NCBI RefSeq assembly: GCF_016924645.1
Contig: NZ_JAFFJV010000006.1
Location: 62,001 to 126,000 of the forward strand
Origin: Rufibacter psychrotolerans
GTDB taxonomy: Bacteria > Bacteroidota > Bacteroidia > Cytophagales > Hymenobacteraceae
Reading direction: 5' to 3'
DNA: 64,000 bases
A program made the translations under genes and the position numbers. Below are positions 53,476 through 59,865 of the stretch, in pieces. Numbering within the stretch: position 1 is the stretch's first letter; every line of letters starts with the position of its first letter. The notes beneath the pieces were generated by a model. That model saw only the letters and a program-made list of their open reading frames with translations. It ran no database searches and was not told the DNA's origin.

Positions 53476-55379
53476 ACGACCGTCTGCAATTCTTGAAAGG
53501 TGTAAAGCCGTTCCACTTGTTAGGGGATGATGTCCTGTTAGGGGTCATTGACCTGTTGCAGGAAGTGAGCTACTCCAAAGACGCCGTGATCTACCACCAG
53601 GAGGCCACCAAGCTAAAGGGCGTAGACCTGATTGTGGAAGGGGAGTACGAGTCGTTTTTCTACGACAGCGCCCAGAACAAACGGGTGCTGGAGCACCACG
53701 GGCCGGGCTACTGCTACGGCGGGGTCTCCATGCTGCTCAACCGCAAAAAGTCACTGCGCACGGTCATTGCCAAGAAAGGCACGGTGGTGTACCACTTGCC
53801 CAAGAAAGACTTCAGGGCCCTGGCCAAGGCCAACGAGAACTTCCTGCACTACTTCACCCACGAGTTTGCCCTGCGCATGCTCAACGAGGAGTTCGCCCAC
53901 TTTGTGAAACGGCCCACCTCGTTTGAGGAAAACTACATCGCCACCGACCAGCTGTACTCGCGCCGCATTGAGAGCCTGGAGTACCGCGAACTGGTGACCT
54001 GCGCCAGCACCACGCCCATCTACACCGCCGCCCGCATCATGGCCGACCACAAGACCAGCTGCATCTTTGTGAAGAACGAAGTGGGCCAGATTGTGGGCTA
54101 CATCACCGACATTACGCTGCGCGACAACGTGGTGGCCGCCCAGGAAGACGTACGCGGGCAGGTGAAGGAAATCATGGACAACCCCATAGTGTCCATCAAG
54201 AAGGAGGCGTACATGCACGAGGCCATCCTGCTCATGTTCCGCACCAAGACGCGCTACCTGCTCATTGAGGAGAACGGCCAGTACGTGGGCATGATCAGCC
54301 GCAGCAAGCTCCTGAGCGAGCAGGCCCAGTCGCCGTTCATGTTCATCCAGTCGGTGAAGCTGGCGCGGTCGGGCAACGAGCTCCGGAGCAAGTGGAAGCA
54401 GGTGCCCGAGATTGTGATGCAGCTGCTCTTGCGCGGCGCCAAGCCCGAGATCATCAACCAGGTCATCACCACCGTGGCCGACACCATTGCCCAGAAGGTG
54501 ATTGAGGAAGTGATAGCCATCTGCGGCCCGGCTCCGGCCAAGTTTGTGTTCATGGTGCTGGGCAGTGAGGGCCGCAAAGAGCAAACCCTCAAAACCGACC
54601 AGGACAACGCCATCATTTACGAAGACAAGGCCAACGAGCAGCGCGAACTGGTGCGGGAATACTTCCTCAGGTTCGCGGAAATGGTGTCTGAGCGGCTGGA
54701 TTACATTGGCTTCAGCTACTGCACGGGCGGCTACATGGCCAAGAACCCCAAGTGGACGCACTCGCTCTCGCACTGGAAACGCAATTACCACGGCTGGATG
54801 CAGGAAATCCTGCCCGAAACGGCCATTAAGTTCTCCACCTTCTTTGACTGCCGCTACATTTACGGCGAGGCCAGCATCATGCAGGAGCTGGTGTCTTACC
54901 TGGACGAGGAACTGCAGAAACCCATGCCGCGGCTGTTCTTCCACATGGCCAAGAATGCCCTGCAGTATGAGCCGCCGCTTACGTTCTTCAACAACATCAG
55001 AACCTTTACCGTAGGCTCGCAGCAAGTGTTTGACATCAAGAAAGCCATGACGCCCATTGTGGACCTGGTGCGGGTGTACGCCCTCAAGAACCGCATCTTC
55101 AAGACCAACACCGGCGAGCGCATAGAGGCCCTGGCCGAGGCCGGCGTGTTCACCGAGAAACAGTGCCAGGAACTGATGCAGTCGTACTACTACCTCATGG
55201 GCCTGCGCCTGCGGAAACAGGCCAGCCAGATCATGCACGACAAAATAGAGCCAGACAATTACCTGGACCTGAACAGCCTCACCAAAATTGAGCAGGTCAC
55301 CCTCAAGGAAATCTTCAAGACCATCTCAGACTTCCAGCTGGGCATCAAGGTGCAGTTCACCAACAACCTGTTCGGGTAA
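53472..55379 (+). CDS. cNMP-binding / CBS / DUF294 nucleotidyltransferase-like protein
   Basis: 635 aa soluble protein. Cyclic-nucleotide-binding-like domain at residues about 10-130, a CBS pair at 155-280 (TPIYTAARIMADHKTSCIFV...YMHEAILLMFRTKTRYLLIEENGQYVG), then a DUF294 GlnD-like nucleotidyltransferase domain with GSEGRKEQTLKTDQDNAIIYED starting near residue 364, and a C-terminal helical domain. Such proteins sit next to SSS symporters and DnaQ exonucleases in many bacteria; they are thought to regulate the transporter, but activity is unproven. Same order here. Confidence 0.88.
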   Translation: MNDRLQFLKGVKPFHLLGDDVLLGVIDLLQEVSYSKDAVIYHQEATKLKGVDLIVEGEYESFFYDSAQNKRVLEHHGPGYCYGGVSMLLNRKKSLRTVIAKKGTVVYHLPKKDFRALAKANENFLHYFTHEFALRMLNEEFAHFVKRPTSFEENYIATDQLYSRRIESLEYRELVTCASTTPIYTAARIMADHKTSCIFVKNEVGQIVGYITDITLRDNVVAAQEDVRGQVKEIMDNPIVSIKKEAYMHEAILLMFRTKTRYLLIEENGQYVGMISRSKLLSEQAQSPFMFIQSVKLARSGNELRSKWKQVPEIVMQLLLRGAKPEIINQVITTVADTIAQKVIEEVIAICGPAPAKFVFMVLGSEGRKEQTLKTDQDNAIIYEDKANEQRELVREYFLRFAEMVSERLDYIGFSYCTGGYMAKNPKWTHSLSHWKRNYHGWMQEILPETAIKFSTFFDCRYIYGEASIMQELVSYLDEELQKPMPRLFFHMAKNALQYEPPLTFFNNIRTFTVGSQQVFDIKKAMTPIVDLVRVYALKNRIFKTNTGERIEALAEAGVFTEKQCQELMQSYYYLMGLRLRKQASQIMHDKIEPDNYLDLNSLTKIEQVTLKEIFKTISDFQLGIKVQFTNNLFG

Positions 55380-55390
55380 AATGGCAACCG

Positions 55391-55444
55391 GTTTTGGGCC
55401 TGTTTTCGGTTTTGGGCCTGTTTTGAAGAAAACAGGCCCAAAAC
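55391..55444. repeat. 36-nt palindrome copy 22 preceded by a duplicated left half
   Basis: A full copy GTTTTGGGCCTGTTTTG / AAGAAAACAGGCCCAAAAC at 55409-55444 is preceded at 55391-55408 by exactly one 18-base left half. Follows the DUF294 gene by 11 bases. Confidence 0.9.
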
Positions 55445-55493
55445 CGGTAAATCAGTGCTCCACCCGCATTGGCGCTCAACTGCGCAAACCCAT

Positions 55494-55532
55494 CGCTGGC
55501 GCGAGCGTCCCGCTCGTGTCCGCACGCATGGC
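55494..55532. repeat. 39-bp dispersed repeat (GCGCGAGCG family), copy A
   Basis: Begins CGCTGGCGCGAGCGTCCCGC and ends CCGCACGCATGGC; contains a GAGCG-TCC-CGCTC hairpin. Reverse-complement copies lie at 55890-55928 and 56005-56042. Confidence 0.85.
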
Positions 55533-55537
55533 AGATA

Positions 55538-55730
55538 TGCTCTTTCTATTCTGTTGCCTCTCTATTCTGTCTCCGCACGCACAGCAGTGGGTAGGTACAT
55601 TCGCTGTGTCTATTCCGTTGCTCCCTCTGTTCCGTTGATTTCTCTTTTTTGTGCCTCTATGTTCCGTAGTTTTTTCTGTTCTGTTGCTCTCTATTCCGTA
55701 GTTCTCTCTGTTCTATTACTTCCTCTCTAT
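55538..55730 (+). repeat. Degenerate pyrimidine-rich tandem repeat
   Basis: About ten irregular 14-20-base units such as CTCTATTCTGTTGC, CTATTCCGTTGCTC, CTGTTCTGTTGCTCT and CTATTCCGTAGTTCTCT follow one another. The plus strand is almost purine-free. Not coding in any credible frame. Confidence 0.65.
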
Positions 55731-55823
55731 TTTGTCATCCTGAAAGGATCTTGTGGGCGAACGGTAGCAGCGTTTCTCCAGGGCTTGTCTAGTTTGCCCA
55801 CAAGATCTTTCCAAGATGACAAA
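55731..55823. repeat. Inverted repeat with GTCATCC...GGATCTTGTGGGC arms
   Basis: A 28-base arm (TTTGTCATCCTGAAAGGATC at its start) at 55731-55758 is mirrored with three mismatches at 55796-55823. The TTGTCATCCTGA...GGATCT string resembles a very widespread bacterial intergenic repeat. Confidence 0.8.
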
Positions 55824-55889
55824 GTGGGTTGGGTGAGTCAGAGCACAGCCAAACCTCAAGCCTCAGGAAAGACAAGCAAAGAGGGCTCC

Positions 55890-55928
55890 GCCATGCGTGC
55901 GGACACGAGCCGAAGGCTCGCGCCAGCG
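55890..55928. repeat. GCGCGAGCG-family repeat, copy B (inverted)
   Basis: Reverse complement of copy A (GCCATGCGTGCGGACACGAG...) with changes in the hairpin loop. Confidence 0.82.
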
Positions 55929-55960
55929 AACCCAAAACCAGCGGTCTAAAAGATGCAACC

Positions 55961-55996
55961 TGCTTATGGACTGTTTTTAGAAAATAAGCCTAAAAC
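55961..55996. repeat. 36-nt dispersed palindrome, copy 23 (degenerate)
   Basis: TGCTTATGGACTGTTTTTAG / AAAATAAGCCTAAAAC; left arm partly decayed. Confidence 0.65.
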
Positions 55997-56004
55997 AAGA
56001 TTTG

Positions 56005-56042
56005 GCATACGAGCGGACACGAGTGGGACGCTCGCGCCAGCG
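56005..56042. repeat. GCGCGAGCG-family repeat, copy C (inverted)
   Basis: GCATACGAGCGGACACGAGT...GCGCCAGCG, same orientation as copy B, hairpin GAGTGGGACGCTC. Confidence 0.8.
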
Positions 56043-56062
56043 GTAGACAGCCGCAAAGGCCG

Positions 56063-56098
56063 GTTGCTGGCCTGCTTTTCAGGAAACAGGCTAAAAAC
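56063..56098. repeat. 36-nt dispersed palindrome, copy 24
   Basis: GTTGCTGGCCTGCTTTTC / AGGAAACAGGCTAAAAAC; ends 3 bases before the HAD gene stop. Confidence 0.75.
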
Positions 56099-56101
56099 AG
56101 G

Positions 56102-56791
56102 TTAGCCTTTGATCTTTTCCCTGCTGGTGAAAAGCGCATCTAGCCCGGGAGCGGTATAGTCCTCCACAAACCCGATGATGTTGCCGTACGCCGGGAACTC
56201 GTCTTGCGTGTGCATGGTGGTGATGACCAGGCAATCCATGCCGGCGTTCAGGGCGGCTTCCACGCCTTTGGGGGCGTCTTCAAACACCAGGCAATCTTCG
56301 GGGGCTACGCCCAGTTCGGCGGCGGCTTTCAGGAAAGTCTCGGGGTGCGGCTTGCTTTTGGTGACATCGTCGGCGCTGATCAGGGCGTCAAAGTAATGCC
56401 TGATATGCAGGTTGTCTACCGTGAAATCGATGTTGAACGTGATGGCGGCCGTAGCGATGGCCATTTTGATCTGGTGCTCCTTCGCCTTTTCCAGAAAACG
56501 GTCCAGGCCTTTGATGAGTTGGAGGTGCGAAAGATACTCTTGTTGGTACGCCTTCTCCTTGTCCAGGGAGATGCGGTCGGCTTCCTCGGGGGAGAAGTGC
56601 CCCGGCCCGAAGAGCCGGTCCAGCACCTCGCTGTTCTTGCCGTACATCTGCACCTTCACCTCGTCCCAGGTAAGGTTTGCGTTCAGGTCATGGGTAAGAA
56701 TGTGGTGCCAGGCTTTGGTGTGGAACTCCATGTCGTTGATCATGGTGCCGTTCATGTCAAACAGAAAAGCCTTGTAAGCAGAGGTAGTCAT
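56102..56791 (-). CDS. HAD-superfamily hydrolase, beta-phosphoglucomutase-like
   Basis: 229 aa, cytoplasmic. Motif I FLFDMNGTMIND has the nucleophile D12, but the acid/base Asp of the DxD pattern is Asn14. Helical cap at about 20-95, motif II ATAA (about 120), motif III Lys in KSKPHPETF, motif IV LVFEDAPKGVEAALNAG. Order and cap resemble beta-phosphoglucomutase/sugar phosphatases. Substrate unknown. The ATG at 56791 is chosen; a TACCTTTA -7-like box lies 16 bases upstream, inside the longer open frame. Confidence 0.83.
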   Translation of the reverse strand: MTTSAYKAFLFDMNGTMINDMEFHTKAWHHILTHDLNANLTWDEVKVQMYGKNSEVLDRLFGPGHFSPEEADRISLDKEKAYQQEYLSHLQLIKGLDRFLEKAKEHQIKMAIATAAITFNIDFTVDNLHIRHYFDALISADDVTKSKPHPETFLKAAAELGVAPEDCLVFEDAPKGVEAALNAGMDCLVITTMHTQDEFPAYGNIIGFVEDYTAPGLDALFTSREKIKG

Positions 56792-56998
56792 GTGGGGTAG
56801 TTTTGGTAAAGGTAATGCATACGAGATCGCGCCGAAAAACGGAAAGGACCACGCCAAATAAGGGTGCGCCAGGGGAGAAGAACCCGTGCCAGGCGCATTG
56901 CGCGGCAAGGTAAGCCTCAGGCGGCAAAAAAAGGCAGCAAATGCGCGGTTACGCCGGCAAAGATTGGTGCTTTGGGGCAGATAGGCTAGTTTCGCGGC

Positions 56999-57463
56999 AT
57001 GATGGCGTTTACAATGATAACCAAGGCCTTTGGGGAGCTCACGCCCCAGGAACTCTACGATCTGTTGCAGTTGAGAAGTGCGGTGTTTGTGGTGGAGCAG
57101 AACTGCGTGTTCCTGGACCCCGATGGGTTAGATGCCCAATGCCACCACCTTTTGTTTTACCAGGGCAGCACGCTGGAAGCCTACGCGCGCCTGCTGCCGG
57201 CCGGGGTTTCTTACCCAGAGCGTTCCATTGGCCGCATCATCACCAGCGCCGCCGTGCGCGGAACCGGGGTGGGGCAGCAGCTGGTGCAGAAGGCCATTGA
57301 CGAAACCCACCGCCTGTTCGGGCCGGGGGCCATCAAGATCGGGGCGCAGCTCTACGCCAGGAAATTCTACGAGCGGTTCGGGTTTGTGCAGTCCAGCGAC
57401 GTGTATGACGAAGACGGCATTGACCACATCAAAATGATCAGGCCGGCAGAAGAGGCCAGGTAG
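56999..57463 (+). CDS. ElaA-type GNAT N-acetyltransferase
   Basis: 154 aa single-domain GNAT protein. N-terminal FGELTPQELYDLLQLRSAVFVVEQNCVFLDPDGLDAQCHHLLFY and IGRIITSAAVRGTGVGQQLVQKAI (acetyl-CoA pyrophosphate loop R-G-T-G-V-G) are typical of ElaA. The substrate of ElaA proteins is not established. Two consecutive ATGs at 56999/57002. Convergent with the aldehyde dehydrogenase gene. Confidence 0.88.
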   Translation: MMAFTMITKAFGELTPQELYDLLQLRSAVFVVEQNCVFLDPDGLDAQCHHLLFYQGSTLEAYARLLPAGVSYPERSIGRIITSAAVRGTGVGQQLVQKAIDETHRLFGPGAIKIGAQLYARKFYERFGFVQSSDVYDEDGIDHIKMIRPAEEAR

Positions 57464-57483
57464 AGACAACGGTTTCCAAAGCT

Positions 57484-57519
57484 GTTTTAGGGCCGTTTTC
57501 GCTGAAACAGGCCCTAAAT
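57484..57519. repeat. 36-nt dispersed palindrome, copy 25
   Basis: GTTTTAGGGCCGTTTTCG / CTGAAACAGGCCCTAAAT, between two convergent genes. Confidence 0.9.
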
Positions 57520-57578
57520 CTCAAAGTCAATTCACTGCGCCCAAACTGTTGAGACTGCTCTACAGGGCACGCCCAGAT

Positions 57579-58994
57579 TTATACCCATTTGAAGGCTTTT
57601 CGCATCCAGGCAAACTTTTTGGCGTACGGCGGATAGCGCAAGGGCAGGTCGGGTTTGGAGGGTTTTTTGAGCACGCTTTTGTGGTGTGAGAAGGCGTCAA
57701 AGCTGGCCTTGCCATGGTAGTTGCCGTGCCCGCTGGTGCCCACCCCTCCAAACGGCAGATAAGGGTTGGCCAGGTGCGACACCGTGTCATTGATGCACGC
57801 CCCACCCGAGGAGGTCTGCGTGAGCACCATGTCCTTGGCGCGCTTGTCTTTGGAGAAAAAGTAGAGCGCCAAGGGCTTGGGCCGGGCGTTCACCTGCGCA
57901 ATGGCCTCGGGCAGCGTTTTAAAGGTAAGCACCGGCAGCAGTGGCCCAAAAATCTCTTCCTGCATGAGGGGCTGCTCCCAGGTGACCTGGGTGAGCAGGG
58001 TAGGCGCAATGTAGCGGTGACGGGCATCAGTTTCGCCGCCGGCGTACACCTCCACGTTCCCCAGCAGGGCCTTCAATCGCTGGAAGTGGCGGTCGTTGAT
58101 AATGCGGGCAAAGTCGGGGCTTTGGGCGGGGTCTGGGCCGTAGAACTCCCGCAGGGTAGCGGCCAGGTGCTCCAGCAAGGGAGCCGCCACCGTTTCCTGC
58201 ACCAGCAGGTAGTCGGGGGCCACGCAGGTTTGTCCGGCGTTGATGAATTTCCCCCACACAATGCGTTTGGCCGCCACAGCCAGGTCGGCGGTTTCGTCTA
58301 CCAGGCAGGGGCTCTTGCCGCCCAGTTCCAGCGTGACGGGTATGAGCTGTTTGGCGGCCGCCTGCGCCACAATCTTGCCCACCGGCACGCTGCCCGTAAA
58401 GAAGATTTTGTCAAAGGGTTGTTCCAGCAAGGCCTGGCTCACCTCGGGGCCGCCCTGCACCACCGTCAGGTAATCGGGCGGGAAGTGTTCCTGCAGCAGG
58501 CGGGCCAGGAGCTGGCTGGTGGCGGGCGTGAGCTCAGAGGGTTTTAAGATGGCGCAGCAACCGGCGGCAATGGCCCCCAGCACCGGCGAGAGGGTCAGCT
58601 GAAACGGGTAGTTCCAGGCCCCAATGACCAGGGCCACCCCGTACGGCTCGGGGTAAATATAATCCTTGGAAGGAAAATTCAGGAAGCTGGCCTTCACGCG
58701 GCGCGGCTTCACCCACTGGCGCAGGTGCTTCAGCATGAACTTGATCTCGGCCTGCAGGATGGCCACCTCGGTGGCGAACGTTTCAAACGGCGGCTTCCTG
58801 AAATCGGCCTGCAGGGCCGCCAGCACGGCGGCTTCTTCCTGCCGGATTACCTTCTGCAGGCGCCGGAGCATCTTGAGCCTGAAGGCCAGGGGTTTGGTTT
58901 GCCCGGTGGCAAAGAAGGCTTTCTGCCGAAGGACCAGTTCTTGGGGCGTGAGGGGTGGGAGCATGGGTGCGCGGGTTGAGGGTTTGCCCATCAT
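57579..58994 (-). CDS. Aldehyde dehydrogenase (class 3-like, NAD(P)-dependent)
   Basis: 471 aa. Rossmann and catalytic domains of the ALDH superfamily: VIGAWNYPFQLTLSPVLGAIAAGC, FTGSVPVGK, catalytic-base E223 in LELGGKSPC and nucleophile C257 in NAGQTCVAPDY, then EEIFGPLLPVL and PFGGVGTSGHGNYHG. The short length and motifs fit the ALDH3/fatty-aldehyde branch, which in bacteria oxidises medium-chain or aromatic aldehydes. Start at 58994 (two ATGs in tandem, 58994/58991) is preferred; the longer frame crosses an expanded palindrome-like stretch. Confidence 0.92.
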   Translation of the reverse strand: MMGKPSTRAPMLPPLTPQELVLRQKAFFATGQTKPLAFRLKMLRRLQKVIRQEEAAVLAALQADFRKPPFETFATEVAILQAEIKFMLKHLRQWVKPRRVKASFLNFPSKDYIYPEPYGVALVIGAWNYPFQLTLSPVLGAIAAGCCAILKPSELTPATSQLLARLLQEHFPPDYLTVVQGGPEVSQALLEQPFDKIFFTGSVPVGKIVAQAAAKQLIPVTLELGGKSPCLVDETADLAVAAKRIVWGKFINAGQTCVAPDYLLVQETVAAPLLEHLAATLREFYGPDPAQSPDFARIINDRHFQRLKALLGNVEVYAGGETDARHRYIAPTLLTQVTWEQPLMQEEIFGPLLPVLTFKTLPEAIAQVNARPKPLALYFFSKDKRAKDMVLTQTSSGGACINDTVSHLANPYLPFGGVGTSGHGNYHGKASFDAFSHHKSVLKKPSKPDLPLRYPPYAKKFAWMRKAFKWV

Positions 58995-59090
58995 GTACGC
59001 TACGGGCCTAAAATGGGCTGTCTCTTTGGCGTGGAATCCAGAAAAAGGCCCTAAAAACAAGAGCCTGGCCTCAAAAAACAGCAATAATTA

Positions 59091-59126
59091 GTTTTTACGC
59101 TATTTTTGCCCAAACAGGCCCAAAAC
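59091..59126. repeat. 36-nt dispersed palindrome, copy 26
   Basis: GTTTTTACGCTATTTTTG / CCCAAACAGGCCCAAAAC, in the divergent spacer between the dehydrogenase and the acidic protein. Confidence 0.75.
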
Positions 59127-59246
59127 GCAAAACAACCTGTAAAGTTTTGCCTTTTTACCGTGCACTTTTTGAAACAGGAACGTAAAAAGGAGACCATCAG
59201 AACTTGGGCAAACAGCATTTTTAGACAGAATTAAAACAGAACAGGC

Positions 59247-59735
59247 ATGGCACCACGCGGCAGTTACGACGACGAATATGGTTACGACGACGATGACTTC
59301 AACAGTAACCATTTTGATGATGAGTTCTCCTTTGACGACGACGATGATTTTGACGACGATGACCCCCTGAAAGGGCGCGGCGGCTTTGGCGCCGACGATG
59401 ACGAGGAGGTGAACCTTCCGTACGAAGGGGAGTTGTTCAACGAGATGCTGAGCAAGCTGCACGGCACGCTCATCATGTACGGCGAGGACGACCCGGCCCT
59501 GATGGACCTGCAGGCCGAGCTGCTGCAGGTAGACACCGACAAGCTGGGCACCGCCACCGACGACATGTTCTACCTGGAGGAGGCCAGCCAGATTGCCAAG
59601 ATCCTGAAGAAGCACGTGGGCGAGTCGCCCAAGATCAAGCAGATTCACGACAACTTCATGAAAGACATCACCCGCTTCAGCGACGAGTCGGCGGCGGGCC
59701 ACCCCGGCGACTACTACCTGGACGACGAGGAATAG
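59247..59735 (+). CDS. Highly acidic small protein of unknown function
   Basis: 162 aa, no signal peptide. Residues 1-60 are dominated by Asp (runs such as DDEYGYDDDDF and FDDDDDFDDDD) with scattered Phe/Tyr, apparently disordered. Residues 60-145 look like a small helical domain (YEGELFNEMLSKLHGTLIMYG...EEASQIAKILKKHVG). The C-terminus YYLDDEE is acidic again. Family not recognised. Such Asp/Phe-rich tails can mimic nucleic acid or bind basic proteins, but no function is shown. Divergent from the aldehyde dehydrogenase. Confidence 0.7.
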   Translation: MAPRGSYDDEYGYDDDDFNSNHFDDEFSFDDDDDFDDDDPLKGRGGFGADDDEEVNLPYEGELFNEMLSKLHGTLIMYGEDDPALMDLQAELLQVDTDKLGTATDDMFYLEEASQIAKILKKHVGESPKIKQIHDNFMKDITRFSDESAAGHPGDYYLDDEE

Positions 59736-59746
59736 CGGCAGCCTCC

Positions 59747-59782
59747 CTTTTGGGGCTGTTTTCGTGAAAACCCCTCTGACAC
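59747..59782. repeat. 36-nt dispersed palindrome, copy 27 (degenerate)
   Basis: CTTTTGGGGCTGTTTTCG / TGAAAACCCCTCTGACAC; left arm near consensus, right arm decayed. Confidence 0.55.
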
Positions 59783-59802
59783 GGATGAAGGAAGGTAAAC
59801 CG

Positions 59803-59841
59803 CAAAAAAAGAGCGGCTCCCCGGGGGAGCCGCTCTTTTTC
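59803..59841. terminator. Bidirectional terminator between convergent genes
   Basis: GAGCGGCTCCCC-G-GGGGAGCCGCTC, perfect 12-base stem, with seven A to its left and five T to its right, so it works in both directions: for the acidic-protein gene (+) and the giant secreted protein gene (-). Confidence 0.9.
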
Positions 59842-59865
59842 TTTGTATGGGAGTTGCCAGGTTAT

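Noticed and set aside
53751-55238. Open frame of 495 codons on the minus strand
   Set aside because: Antisense to the DUF294 gene, whose domains are clear; the frame is an artefact of high GC third positions.
7105-57519. 36-nt palindromes as ordinary terminators
   Set aside because: They lack T-runs, occur in divergent spacers and beside genuine T-tailed hairpins.
59010-59057. Additional 36-nt palindrome upstream of the dehydrogenase
   Set aside because: Needs about 13 extra central bases and its left arm is poorly matched, so it was not listed as a copy.
1591-59782. 36-nt palindromes as a CRISPR array
   Set aside because: Copies are dispersed singly or in pairs with irregular distances and no spacer-repeat periodicity; no cas genes are present.
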